A stretch of DNA of 64,000 nt from Pleurocapsa minor HA4230-MV1 (GTDB lineage: Bacteria > Cyanobacteriota > Cyanobacteriia > Cyanobacteriales > Xenococcaceae), in assembly GCA_019359095.1 (NCBI GenBank), contig JAHHHZ010000027.1, positions 62,001 through 126,000 of the forward strand. Direction: 5' to 3'. The position numbers were made by a program, and so were the translations under genes. Below, in pieces: positions 8,472 through 16,937 of this stretch. Below the pieces are notes generated by a model. That model saw only the letters and a program-made list of their open reading frames with translations, was not told where the DNA came from and did no database searches. Positions within the stretch are counted from its first letter, which is position 1; every line of letters begins with the position of its first letter.

Positions 8472-8920
8472 AATAGTAGTTAAGAATAAATTGTTAACTA
8501 TTATTATGTTTTATGGTAGTGGTCAATGTAAATACAAAACAATAATTATTATATAAAATAGCAATACTTTTATGTAAAGTTATAGAAAATTTTTAAAATT
8601 AGATCTTACTATCTTCTCTAGGGTAAGCTCATCTCAATCACTCTTGACAGAAGGTATTGAGAACCGTCACCATGTAATCATTGTTCATTAGAGCTTGTTT
8701 TCGTTTTTGGCAAAGACTACGCTTAAAAGGATGATCGCAAGTGCTTAAGCAAATTCTCCGCGATTAAATTCCAGGCAGGTTCTGCACGGTTTTTGGAACT
8801 TGATATTTTTTAGCGATCGCTTTATCTTCTTCGTCTAAGTACAGGACAGGAAGAACGCAAAGTCAGATAATACGTAAAGATAAAAGTTAACAAGAATTCT
8901 ATAGTTACAAACAGAACGTC
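8472..8920. other. 449-bp intergenic region between LRAT gene and mtn operon
   Basis: Divergent promoter region, AT-rich near the LRAT gene, with one HIP1 octamer near 8814. Short coding-like scraps on the minus strand (around 8700-8870) have no start and are broken by frame changes, so I do not call a gene. No S-adenosylmethionine riboswitch is visible ahead of mtnD. Confidence 0.4.
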
Positions 8921-9478
8921 ATGGCAAGTTTAAAATTAGAAGATGGCACAATATTAACTCAACCTCGTGATATTGCGCGCGAGTTAGCGCCTTTAAATAT
9001 TGAACTCCAGCATTGGTCGATGGGTGAAAATTCCCAACTGTTAGCCTTGTTGGCTCAACCTCAACTGAGGGAGTCTGAAAAAGCAGACATTTTGCAATAT
9101 TTAGATCACTACTTCCATGAACTACAAGCTAAAGATTGCTATCAATCTCGAGATTTAATTGTTGTGCATCCAGAACTTCCTCAACTCGATCGGATGTTGG
9201 ACAAGTTCGATCGCTGTCATACCCATGCCGACGATGAAGTACGTTATATCATTGATGGCGAAGGAATTTTTGGCTTCGTACGGCTTGACGCTTCCCAAAT
9301 AGAACTGACTGTCACAGCCTCAGAGTATATTAACGTACCTGCTGGTACTGAACACTGGTTTTACCTATCTCCTAGTCGTAGGATCAAGGCAATACGATAT
9401 TTTATCGATACGACGGGTTGGGTACCAGAATATACCAATACCCCGATTCGGTTTCGGCAGTCTGGTACGCTGGTATAG
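8921..9478 (+). CDS. mtnD: Acireductone dioxygenase (methionine salvage)
   Basis: Cupin-fold metal dioxygenase of 185 residues. It converts 1,2-dihydroxy-3-keto-5-methylthiopentene to 4-methylthio-2-oxobutanoate and formate when iron is bound. The metal ligands lie in CHTHADDEVRYI (H-x-H and the following Glu) and in GTEHWFYL (last His). It is the first gene of a three-gene methionine-salvage operon; mtnW starts 25 bp after its stop. The leader is AT-rich, and no riboswitch is seen. Placing it with the RuBisCO-like enolase and the dehydratase confirms its role in recycling methylthioadenosine. No phosphatase gene (mtnX or mtnC) for the intermediate step lies in the operon. Confidence 0.94.
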   Translation: MASLKLEDGTILTQPRDIARELAPLNIELQHWSMGENSQLLALLAQPQLRESEKADILQYLDHYFHELQAKDCYQSRDLIVVHPELPQLDRMLDKFDRCHTHADDEVRYIIDGEGIFGFVRLDASQIELTVTASEYINVPAGTEHWFYLSPSRRIKAIRYFIDTTGWVPEYTNTPIRFRQSGTLV

Positions 9479-9503
9479 AGATCGAAACGCAGGTCTAAAA
9501 ATC

Positions 9504-10580
9504 ATGTTGATTGAAGTTGATTATCTGTTTCCGCCCGATGTAGATGCGGAAAAACAAGCCACTATTATTGCCGTTGGTCAAACTGCTGGTACTTGGAGTC
9601 AGCGTTATGCCGATCGAGCTGATTCTTTACGCTCCCACTTAGCCACAGTGGTGGATGTTAAAGAGCGATCGCTAGGTAAAGTTGCTACCATCCGTTTTCC
9701 TCTGAGTAATGTAGAGAACGACATCCCCAGCTTGCTGGTAATGATTTTTGGTAAATATTCCATGGCGGGGGTAGCTAAGGTAATCGATATTCGGCTACCG
9801 AGTGATTACGGGCAGCGTCCGAAATTTGGCATTACGGGTATTCGCCAACATCTAAAAGTTTTCGATCGCCCGCTAGTAATGGCTATCTTTAAACCAGCCT
9901 TGGGTTTGAGTGCCAGCGATCACGCTACCATTCTTCAAGAAGTTGCTGGTGCTGGCTTGGACTTAATCAAAGATGATGAAATCATGGGCAATTTGAACAG
10001 TGCGCCTACCCTCGAACGTTTGAAAGCTTGTCGAGTTGTCATCAATGATCTCAAACAGCAAACAGGGAAAGAACTACTCTATGCTGTTAATGTTACGGGT
10101 AGAGCCGATCGCCTGCTAGCCAATGCACGGGAATTAGTAAGGGCTGGTGCCAATGCCTTGTTGTTAAATGTATTAGCCTATGGCTACTCCGTGCTGGAAG
10201 CGTTGGCTGCCGATCCTGAAATTAACGTTCCCATCTTTGCCCATCCCGCTTTAGCTGGAGCAATGTGTGGCTCACCACATTATGGCTTAGCCTATTCCGT
10301 TGTTTTAGGAACGCTGATGGCTCATGCTGGTGCTGATGCCGTACTATATCCAGCCCACTATGGGAGTCTGCCCTTTGCAGCTACTGAAGAAGCGCGTATT
10401 CGCGATCTTCTGCGCAGCCGTAATTGTTTTCCAGTACCATCGGCGGGTATTAAACCCGAGATCGTACCGCAAGTACTAGCCGATTATGGTCAAGATGTTA
10501 TTCTCAATGCAGGTACTGGTATTATGGATCATCCCCAGGGTTCTGCCGCTGGGGTGCAAGCTTTTCGCCAACAATTGTAA
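9504..10580 (+). CDS. mtnW: RuBisCO-like protein, DK-MTP-1-P enolase
   Basis: RuBisCO-like protein of 358 residues, expected to act as 2,3-diketo-5-methylthiopentyl-1-phosphate enolase in methionine salvage. It keeps the lysine motif FKPALGLS (Lys130) and the metal/carbamate motif KDDE (Lys156, Asp158, Glu159), equivalent to Lys201/Asp203/Glu204 of true RuBisCO. It lacks the loop-6 Gly-Lys-x-Glu-Gly-Glu-Arg motif present in RbcL at 30526-31941, so carboxylase activity is not expected. The protein is shorter than the roughly 400-residue Bacillus enzyme. Its stop overlaps the mtnB start (TAATG), implying translational coupling. Flanking mtnD and mtnB support the enolase role over other RuBisCO-like families. 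Confidence 0.92.
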   Translation: MLIEVDYLFPPDVDAEKQATIIAVGQTAGTWSQRYADRADSLRSHLATVVDVKERSLGKVATIRFPLSNVENDIPSLLVMIFGKYSMAGVAKVIDIRLPSDYGQRPKFGITGIRQHLKVFDRPLVMAIFKPALGLSASDHATILQEVAGAGLDLIKDDEIMGNLNSAPTLERLKACRVVINDLKQQTGKELLYAVNVTGRADRLLANARELVRAGANALLLNVLAYGYSVLEALAADPEINVPIFAHPALAGAMCGSPHYGLAYSVVLGTLMAHAGADAVLYPAHYGSLPFAATEEARIRDLLRSRNCFPVPSAGIKPEIVPQVLADYGQDVILNAGTGIMDHPQGSAAGVQAFRQQL

Positions 10581-11209
10581 TGAACGAATCAGACCCTCGT
10601 CCCTTTTTGATCGATGCCGCCCAGCAATTTTATCAACGACGATGGATGTACGGTACGGCGGGGAATTTATCCGCCAGATTGAACGATGGTAGTTTTTGGA
10701 TTACAGCCAGTGGTCGTGCCAAAGGAAATTTAACCGAACGCGATTTTGTCCGTTTAGTCCCCAGTGAAAACGATTTGATTTTGGCTATAGAGCAACCACA
10801 GCCACCACCTTCCCCTTCGGCAGAAACCAGTATCCATCAGGCTATTTACCAGCTTTTCCCCGCCGTCCGCGCTTGCTTTCACGTTCATTCGATTGAAGCA
10901 AACTTAGTAGCCAACCAGGCAGTAGCGGGCGAACTGGCTTTACCACCCTTAGAAATGCTCAAAGGCTTTGGTCTGTGGCAAGAGCATCCCCAAGTCGCCA
11001 TACCTGTTTTTACCAACCATTTAGAAGTACCCAAAATCGCCCAGGAGATTGTCGATCGCTTTTCTACTCTGCCACCGTCAGTCCCTGCCCTACTCATTGC
11101 CAATCATGGGGTCACAGTCTGGGGAGATTCGCTGCTGGAGACCTTTCAGCGACTAGAGATTGCTGAATACATTTTTTCTTACATGGTCTTACAGAAAAAA
11201 AACACTTAA
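10580..11209 (+). CDS. mtnB: Methylthioribulose-1-phosphate dehydratase
   Basis: Class II aldolase-fold zinc enzyme of 209 residues that dehydrates methylthioribulose-1-phosphate to diketo-methylthiopentyl-phosphate, the substrate of MtnW. Visible motifs are the substrate loop GTAGNLSAR, ITASGRAKGNL, the zinc-site HVHS and the later NHG (LIANHGVTVWG). The glutamate before the HVHS segment (SAETSIHQAIY) is also present. It overlaps mtnW by one base and closes the operon. After the stop the spacer holds a RuBisCO-unrelated repeat cluster and no clear terminator. MtnB-W-D cover three consecutive steps; isomerase mtnA and the phosphatase must be encoded elsewhere. Confidence 0.93.
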   Translation: MNESDPRPFLIDAAQQFYQRRWMYGTAGNLSARLNDGSFWITASGRAKGNLTERDFVRLVPSENDLILAIEQPQPPPSPSAETSIHQAIYQLFPAVRACFHVHSIEANLVANQAVAGELALPPLEMLKGFGLWQEHPQVAIPVFTNHLEVPKIAQEIVDRFSTLPPSVPALLIANHGVTVWGDSLLETFQRLEIAEYIFSYMVLQKKNT

Positions 11210-11359
11210 TACCATTTCTCTTTAAAGTTGCACTTAATATTTTGATTGTAAGTCTCGCGCAAAGACGTTTATCCCGCTTAGTTTGGGGCAAAGACGCAAA
11301 GGAGTCAGATCTGATTTAATGCATTGTCATAGAGAATTGGTATAAGCTCGCTACGCATA

Positions 11360-11515
11360 GATAGTCCCCGACGCGAAGGACGGACGCGTCAGCTGACGCG
11401 AAGCTAACCCTTTAGGGAATCCTTTAGGACAAGCCCCCAATCCCCCGACGCGAAGCTAGTCCTTTAGGGCAAGTCCCCAGGTCTTTGATTTGTAGCAAAC
11501 ATTTGTAGATTTCAT
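11360..11515. repeat. Composite repeat R2, copy A (abuts dynamin gene)
   Basis: This 156-bp unit starts GATAGTCCCCGACGCGAAG and ends TTTGTAGATTTCAT. It contains two full TCCTTTAGGG modules and an ACGCGTCAGCTGACGCG palindrome. The last base lies next to the stop codon of the dynamin-like gene. A second copy lies inverted at 19446-19588. The rest of the 11210-11516 spacer holds GCAAAGACGCAAAGG-type filler like repeat R1. Confidence 0.75.
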
Positions 11516-11516
11516 C

Positions 11517-13214
11517 TTATAACTGTGCTGCCTCTTGCTCAATTTGCTTAAACTGATCTACTAACGGTATCACCTTCTGCTCTTCTTCCCCAACGTAACT
11601 ATAGATATTGGCAAAGTTGCGTTCAATTTCTTCGTAGATAATATCTAACTTGGAATTCAACTTAGCAGATAGTTCGCTTTCAAAACGGGTTTTTTCCTGA
11701 TCCAGTTTTTCTTCAAACTGTCTAATAATCTTGCGCTTTTTCAACACTAAAGTTCCGCCAGCAAACAATAAGCCCACTCCAGCAAAAGCAGTGCCGATAA
11801 TGTCTAATAATACTATCTCTGTTAAAGCAGCGATCGCCGTACCCGCAACGGTAGCTGCACCACCACCCAAGAATCTAGGGGCAACACTGGCATTAACTGA
11901 TTCAATCGAATGAAGAAAACTTTTATCGTCTAGTAAGGTAGCAACTTTTTGCTGCACATCTTCAACTATTTCTTGGCGACTTTCAATCGTGTTAACGGTG
12001 ATGACATTCGTAGTTACGTGGTTGACTTTGATATCGTGCAAGTCATCTACTAGACTGTGGAGTAAATCTTTAATGCCCCCCACAAAATGTTTAATGCCAT
12101 CCTGAGATATTTCACCCAGAGAAGTTTTAAGCTCATACTCGCAGCTTTGCTTCAGCTCATCCATCCAAGTTGGGGCAGATTTTTGAGTCCGAAAGAGTAC
12201 GGCAAATGAACCCTTGACTAAAGTAAAGAGCGATAGCTGTTCGCGAAAATCTGCTTTGACTCTGGCGGTAATTGTATCGTACTTAGTCAGGAGTCGCTTA
12301 ATCAAAGATTCTAGTTCAAAGCCTGACTGTCGTTTATTTTGCAGTAACTTAGTTTTAATCTTGCTCACAACCGCCTGATCTTTAATTAACTGCTGCTGCA
12401 CCGTAACTAAGTCTTTTCTCAATAAGTCAATAATTTGCTCACTAGTTTTCTTGACTCCCTGAAGCTTTAATCTTTTAGTACTACCATCTTTAAGAGTTTG
12501 CTGAATATAATTTCTCACCTCTTGAAAACCACTAAGATCGGTTTCCCCGTTTATTTCCCACTCAACGGAAGTAGCAAACACGACAGGAGAGGGGATACCC
12601 TTTTGCACAGCTAATTCTACGAGCTTTTCTTTATTTTTGGCTAATTCTTCGGGTTTAGCTAAATCTGCCTGTTGCAAGACAAATACGACTTTTTTACGCC
12701 ACTCTTTATTTACGTAGTTTAATAATTCCCAAGCGCTACGAGTATAAGGATTTTTGGCAAAAAAGACAAAGAAAATTAAATCACTATTAGGAATAAAATC
12801 TTTCGTAATCTCCTGATGATTTTCCACAATCGTATTTGTCCCAGGAGTATCCACTACGGATAAAGTTTTGAGGATTTCGTTAGGCAAGCCAATCTTGCGC
12901 AAATACTGATTTACGGGTTGCTCAAACTGTTCCTTACTATAAATAAGTTGTTGAATAACATCGGTGCAGGGATCGGCTGCGGTTTTACAAATATCTGCCT
13001 GCAACAAAGCATTGATAAAGCTACTTTTTCCCGCCTTAACCTCCCCCACCACGACAAACAAAAATGGCTCATTAATGTTGACTCGTAAATTACGAATAGT
13101 CCCCTGTAGCTGTTGATTATTAATTTCGGTGGCAAATACCTGTAGTTGTTTTAATAAACTGTCTAAACTCGATTGATATTGAACCAACGCCCGATCGACA
13201 AGAAGATTATCCAT
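11517..13214 (-). CDS. Bacterial dynamin-like GTPase
   Basis: A 565-residue large GTPase. The P-loop is GEVKAGKSSF (residues 57-66), the G3 motif is DTPGTN, and a G4-like VLQQADLA follows. After the GTPase domain come long helices, then a hydrophobic hairpin near residues 450-490 (TVAGTAIAALTEIVLLDIIGTAFAGVGLLFAGGTLVL) that fits a membrane paddle. The C-terminus is again coiled coil. Such proteins tubulate or fuse membranes; in Nostoc and other bacteria they are linked to membrane stress or thylakoid remodelling. It is a single gene here, whereas many bacterial dynamins occur as tandem pairs, so a heterologous partner may lie elsewhere. The exact role is unknown. Confidence 0.88.
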   Translation of the reverse strand: MDNLLVDRALVQYQSSLDSLLKQLQVFATEINNQQLQGTIRNLRVNINEPFLFVVVGEVKAGKSSFINALLQADICKTAADPCTDVIQQLIYSKEQFEQPVNQYLRKIGLPNEILKTLSVVDTPGTNTIVENHQEITKDFIPNSDLIFFVFFAKNPYTRSAWELLNYVNKEWRKKVVFVLQQADLAKPEELAKNKEKLVELAVQKGIPSPVVFATSVEWEINGETDLSGFQEVRNYIQQTLKDGSTKRLKLQGVKKTSEQIIDLLRKDLVTVQQQLIKDQAVVSKIKTKLLQNKRQSGFELESLIKRLLTKYDTITARVKADFREQLSLFTLVKGSFAVLFRTQKSAPTWMDELKQSCEYELKTSLGEISQDGIKHFVGGIKDLLHSLVDDLHDIKVNHVTTNVITVNTIESRQEIVEDVQQKVATLLDDKSFLHSIESVNASVAPRFLGGGAATVAGTAIAALTEIVLLDIIGTAFAGVGLLFAGGTLVLKKRKIIRQFEEKLDQEKTRFESELSAKLNSKLDIIYEEIERNFANIYSYVGEEEQKVIPLVDQFKQIEQEAAQL

Positions 13215-13272
13215 TGTAGGAAATTAACAAATAATTAAGTAATAAATTGTAAGAATATAAATCTAATATTTG

Positions 13273-13321
13273 GCTAAAAGCTAAAAGCTAAAAGCTAAAA
13301 GCTAAAAGCTAAGAGCTAAAA
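13273..13321. repeat. 7-bp tandem repeat (STRR), unit GCTAAAA
   Basis: Seven head-to-tail units, the sixth with one change (GCTAAGA). It lies between the divergent dynamin-like and csaB genes. Confidence 0.92.
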
Positions 13322-13364
13322 ACAATGCTATCTTCAACTCAACATTACAAAGTTAACAAAACAA

Positions 13365-14414
13365 ATGAGTCATACTAAAGCAGTATTGTGTGGATATTAT
13401 GGCATGGGTAATGCGGGAGATGAAGCATTATTGGTGTCACTGCTACAAATGCTGCCCGCAGAGGTTGAGCCAATCGTCTTGTCTGGTAATCCGCAAGCTA
13501 CGAAGAAAAGTTACGGTGTGGCAAGTTGCGATCGCAAATCTACTTTTGCTCTGTTAAAAGTTCTGCAACAGTCTGATGTTTTTATTTGGGGTGGTGGTAG
13601 TTTGATGCAGGATGCTACTAGTATTGCTAGCCCTATTTACTATGCAGGCTTGATGGCGCTGGCGCAACAAAGAGGTTTGACAACTATTGCCTGGGCGCAG
13701 GGAATTGGCCCTTTAAACAAATCTTTGACTCGCTGGTTAACTAAACAGGTTTTATTAGGATGTAATGTTATCAGCGTTCGCGATCAAGCCTCGGCAGAAC
13801 TTCTAAGTAATTGGCAGATCAAACCCCTAATTGCCCCCGATCCTGTTTGGGCATTACGCAGCCAAACCCCTCCAGCATTACCCGATACCGATAAACCAAT
13901 TGTGGCAGTGGTATTGCGATCGCATCCTTTATTAACCCCGAACCGTCTTCAGACTTTAATTCAAGCAATTCAAGACTTTCAGACTCAAAGTAACAGCTTC
14001 ATCTTATTAATTCCTTTCCAACCAGCTCAAGATCTGGCGATCGCCGAACACGTTGCTGCTCAGTTACAACAAGATTATGCGATCGTGTCGATTCCTCATC
14101 CTCAACAATTAAAAGGATTATTTAAGGAAGTAAAAATGGCGATCGGGATGCGATTACACAGTTTAATTATGGCAGCCGCCGAAGGCTGTCGCTGTTTTGC
14201 CTTAAGCTACGATCCTAAAGTTACTCAACTGATGTCGGAACTCAACCTGCCAGGATACGAGCTAAGGGATCTCCCCAATCAGCCAGAAATAATTAGTGCT
14301 GCTTGGTTAGCACAATTAGAGCAGCATGGGAGCGGCTCTGAACAGATTCAATCGCTAGTAGATCGAGCTTTAATACATCAACAACTATTAAGAAAAACAA
14401 TTATCAAAGATTAA
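13365..14414 (+). CDS. csaB: Polysaccharide pyruvyl transferase CsaB
   Basis: A 349-residue enzyme of the polysaccharide pyruvyl transferase family. It adds a pyruvyl ketal to a cell-wall-linked polysaccharide. The family start GYYGMGNAGDEALL is present at residues 9-22, followed by FIWGGGSLMQD and WAQGIGPL, and late IGMRLHSLIMAA. In Gram-positive bacteria and cyanobacteria, pyruvylated wall glycan is the ligand for SLH domains. In cyanobacteria those domains sit on outer-membrane porins such as SomA, so CsaB tethers outer membrane to peptidoglycan. The gene diverges from the dynamin-like gene across a tandem repeat. A hairpin follows the stop codon. Confidence 0.93.
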   Translation: MSHTKAVLCGYYGMGNAGDEALLVSLLQMLPAEVEPIVLSGNPQATKKSYGVASCDRKSTFALLKVLQQSDVFIWGGGSLMQDATSIASPIYYAGLMALAQQRGLTTIAWAQGIGPLNKSLTRWLTKQVLLGCNVISVRDQASAELLSNWQIKPLIAPDPVWALRSQTPPALPDTDKPIVAVVLRSHPLLTPNRLQTLIQAIQDFQTQSNSFILLIPFQPAQDLAIAEHVAAQLQQDYAIVSIPHPQQLKGLFKEVKMAIGMRLHSLIMAAAEGCRCFALSYDPKVTQLMSELNLPGYELRDLPNQPEIISAAWLAQLEQHGSGSEQIQSLVDRALIHQQLLRKTIIKD

Positions 14415-14415
14415 C

Positions 14416-14444
14416 AAACCTTGGCATTTTTTGACTCAAGGTTT
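14416..14444. terminator. Hairpin after csaB, terminator-like
   Basis: An AAACCTTG / CAAGGTTT stem of 8 bp with a 13-base loop starts just after the csaB stop. No U-tract follows, so it may stabilise the 3' end rather than terminate transcription. Confidence 0.4.
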
Positions 14445-14637
14445 AAGCTATATCTAATCAAATCTAAAGCAAAAGCAAAAGAGAAAACTATTATCTCATT
14501 TTATATTTATACTACATTTAAAGTCTTACCAAATTAAGCAATTAAATAATAAATTGATACAGACCAATTGCGAGAAAACACGCACATAATTTAGCTCTAA
14601 TTGCTCTATTCTGAATCAGTAGAAAAGTACCAAAACT

Positions 14638-15579
14638 ATGCACGAAGCCAACCAAAATACCAATTCATTCGATGCTGAACCAACTTTTTCTCCTCAAGGC
14701 GATCGCCTCAAACAAAATGAGGGAGAATCTGTGCGTGAATCAACCATAAAAGAGCCAGCAGAAAACAAGACTGATTCAGCAGCAAATGAATCATCAACGG
14801 GAATTATGGATTGGCAAAGAGTAGCTCATAAACTGCGGGAATACAACCGCAAGTTACTTAAAAAAGTGTTTCGTCTCGAACAAGAATTAGCCGAAATTGA
14901 CAATAAGTTTAATAAATACGTTGAGAAGTCGCAAAATAGCGATGTACTATTAGCTCGTCAAGCGGAAGAATTAGAAAGCTATCAAGAAAAAGTCGCCCTA
15001 CTGCTCAAGCAATTAGCAGGCTCTCAACAGCAAATAGAAAATCAAGAACTGCTCATTCAGCAAGTATCTCAACAACATGAATTTTCTCAACAGCAAACAG
15101 CCCAGCTAGAGAGAGAATGTACTCTTTTGCAGGAAAAATATAACCAGAAAGCTTTTGAATTAGCGACCAAAGAACAAGAAAGCGAAAGATTAAAAAGTGA
15201 ACTCAGCCAACAACAAGACAGCGTGTTGCAACAAGAAGCCAAATTAAAAAAATATCAAGAGGCAGCATCACGTAAAGAAAAGGCTGTTAGTCGTAACCAA
15301 AACTATCCTCATAATCGCTTTATTCAGCCTTGGTCAACCTCAATTATTCCTGAGCCGAAGATTGCTCTACCCAAAAATAAGTCTCAATCTACTAAAGTTC
15401 AAAAGACTCTTGGCAACACAGCCGAGACAATCCAAACAGCAGCTAAGGTCGCTACCTGGTCAGCCACCACAGCTCGTAATAAAGCCGAGCAGACTCAAGT
15501 GGCCACCAAGCATAACCAAAGTAAAAAGCCTCAGTCTTTGGCAGCAGTCGATTTACCAACTTTTCCTCGTCCTCAGTAG
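14638..15579 (+). CDS. Coiled-coil protein, uncharacterised
   Basis: A 313-residue protein with a disordered, acidic N-terminus (1-55). A long Gln/Glu/Leu-rich coiled coil covers about residues 58-225 (for example VFRLEQELAEIDNKF and QQTAQLERECTLLQEKY). A basic, Thr/Ala-rich tail follows from about 230 to 313. There is no membrane segment, signal peptide or enzyme motif. The shape suggests a scaffold or filament-type protein. It follows csaB on the same strand after a 223-bp spacer, so it probably has its own promoter. I do not recognise a family; related low-complexity coiled-coil proteins are common and hard to place in cyanobacteria. Confidence 0.75.
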   Translation: MHEANQNTNSFDAEPTFSPQGDRLKQNEGESVRESTIKEPAENKTDSAANESSTGIMDWQRVAHKLREYNRKLLKKVFRLEQELAEIDNKFNKYVEKSQNSDVLLARQAEELESYQEKVALLLKQLAGSQQQIENQELLIQQVSQQHEFSQQQTAQLERECTLLQEKYNQKAFELATKEQESERLKSELSQQQDSVLQQEAKLKKYQEAASRKEKAVSRNQNYPHNRFIQPWSTSIIPEPKIALPKNKSQSTKVQKTLGNTAETIQTAAKVATWSATTARNKAEQTQVATKHNQSKKPQSLAAVDLPTFPRPQ

Positions 15580-15590
15580 CTAGCATCTTA

Positions 15591-15797
15591 GAGGATATCT
15601 GAAAAGTCTAATTGCTCCGTTTCCAGTGGGTAGATCCCCCTAAATCCCCCTTAACAAGGGGGACTTTGATTCCGATTCCCCCCTTGTTAAGGGGAGGCAG
15701 CGCGTTGCGGAGGTTTCCTCCGTTGTAGCGACTGCCGTGGGCTAGGGGGGATCTGCTAGGGTCTAAGCATAACAGAATTGAGTTCTCAGACATCCTC
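15591..15797. mobile_element. MITE-like element, copy 1
   Basis: This 207-bp element has imperfect terminal inverted repeats (left GAGGATATCTGAAAAG; right, read inverted, GAGGATGTCTGAGAAC). The interior is made of smaller palindromes, including CCCCCTTAACAAGGGGG stems. A second copy lies inverted at 48896-49147. No transposase is encoded; it would need to be moved in trans. A 61-codon minus-strand frame (15608-15793, MSENSILLCLDPSRSPLAHG...) spans almost the whole element and recurs in copy 2; I treat it as a by-product of the repeat. Flanking TA dinucleotides could be a target duplication in this copy. Confidence 0.8.
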
Positions 15798-15859
15798 TAA
15801 GTAGAAATACTAATGAAATATTAATAAAGGCTAATAGAACAGATTTGGAATAAATTAAT

Positions 15860-15902
15860 GTTGCGATTTATACCAAATATACCTCGCTCAATCAGCTATG
15901 TT
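15860..15902 (+). promoter_or_regulatory. Candidate NtcA-activated promoter of ntcB
   Basis: GTT-N8-TAC (15860-15873) differs by one base from the NtcA consensus GTA-N8-TAC. It is followed after 23 bases by TATGTT (15897-15902), a good -10 hexamer. That spacing is typical of NtcA class II promoters. The ntcB start lies 54 bp further on. Visible in the sequence; activity is inferred. Confidence 0.5.
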
Positions 15903-15956
15903 CAATTATTAAGGCAAGTTGTTCATAAAGTCTAGCTGTTTGCCAAAAGAGAAATT

Positions 15957-16922
15957 ATGCGAATCGAGCAGTTGCAAGCCTTTTTAGCAATTACGGAAAC
16001 AGGGAGTTTTGGACAGGCAGCAAAAAAATGTGGCGTAACTCAATCTACTATTAGCCGTCAAATACAGTCGCTAGAACAAGATTTAGGATTAATGCTGTTT
16101 CACCGCAGCACTCAAGCAAAATTGACCCTGGGTGGGGAGAAACTTTTACCTCGCGCTCAAAGAATTTGTCAAGAATGGCAAAAAACTACTAAAGAATTTG
16201 CTGAACTTATGGCAGGAAGGCAACCTGAACTTTGTATTGCTGCCATTCATTCCGTTTGCGCTCATTATTTACCGCCGATTTTGCAGCAGTTTTGTCAAGA
16301 CTATCCAGAAGTCCAGTTAAGAGTTACGGCATTGGGTAGCGATCGCGCCCTAAAAGTACTGCGGGATGGTTTAGTTGATGTGGCGATCGTCATGAACAAC
16401 CGTTTTTTAACCAACTCAGCCGAAATAGAGCTAGCCGTATTATATGAAGAACAGATTGATGTTTTAATGGCCGCTGAGCATCCTTTGAGTAAGCAATCGC
16501 ATATTTCACCTTTGGAGCTAGTTAAATATCCTCAAGTGGTCTTTAAAGACGGCTATGGTATGCAAAGATTGGTACAGGAATGGTTCGATCATCAAAATGT
16601 GCAGTTCAAAACGGCGATGGAGTTAAATACTTTAGATGCCTTTCGAGGAGTAATTCGCGCAGGAGAGATGATTGCTTTGTTGCCTCATAAAGCTCTGACT
16701 GACTCCTACAACGATCCAACTTTAGCGATCCGACCACTGCGATCGCCTGAATTAACCTCAGACAACAATGGATTTGAGTCGAATAGTATTCTGACTCGCC
16801 AGGTAGTAATGGTGACAACTAGCGATCGCCTCCTAATTCCTCCCATTGGTCATTTTTATAATTTAGTTCAAGATTTTAGTAAATCGTCAAAAATAGAAAA
16901 ATCACGGTTAGTTAATAAGTAA
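15957..16922 (+). CDS. ntcB: LysR-type nitrate-assimilation regulator NtcB
   Basis: LysR-family transcription factor of 321 residues. The N-terminal winged helix-turn-helix reads MRIEQLQAFLAITETGSFGQAAKKCGVTQSTISRQIQSLE. The rest is a periplasmic-binding-protein-like effector domain. I assign NtcB because the N-terminal pattern fits and because the next gene is CnaT: the ntcB-cnaT pair is known from Anabaena PCC 7120 (all0602-all0601), where both are needed for expression of the nitrate-assimilation (nir) operon. A candidate NtcA box lies upstream, as expected for an ntcB promoter. cnaT begins 15 bp after the stop. No nir, nrt or narB genes are in this window. Confidence 0.85.
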   Translation: MRIEQLQAFLAITETGSFGQAAKKCGVTQSTISRQIQSLEQDLGLMLFHRSTQAKLTLGGEKLLPRAQRICQEWQKTTKEFAELMAGRQPELCIAAIHSVCAHYLPPILQQFCQDYPEVQLRVTALGSDRALKVLRDGLVDVAIVMNNRFLTNSAEIELAVLYEEQIDVLMAAEHPLSKQSHISPLELVKYPQVVFKDGYGMQRLVQEWFDHQNVQFKTAMELNTLDAFRGVIRAGEMIALLPHKALTDSYNDPTLAIRPLRSPELTSDNNGFESNSILTRQVVMVTTSDRLLIPPIGHFYNLVQDFSKSSKIEKSRLVNK

Positions 16923-16937
16923 TTTTTGGTAGTATCC

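Noticed and set aside
8472-8920. SAM-sensing riboswitch or transposase remnant upstream of mtnD
   Set aside because: No riboswitch core is visible, and the coding-like pieces are frame-broken and too short to assign.
15608-15793. MITE-encoded 61-residue protein
   Set aside because: The frame is built from palindromic repeat arms, so its recurrence in copy 2 follows from the repeat itself; no independent sign of translation.
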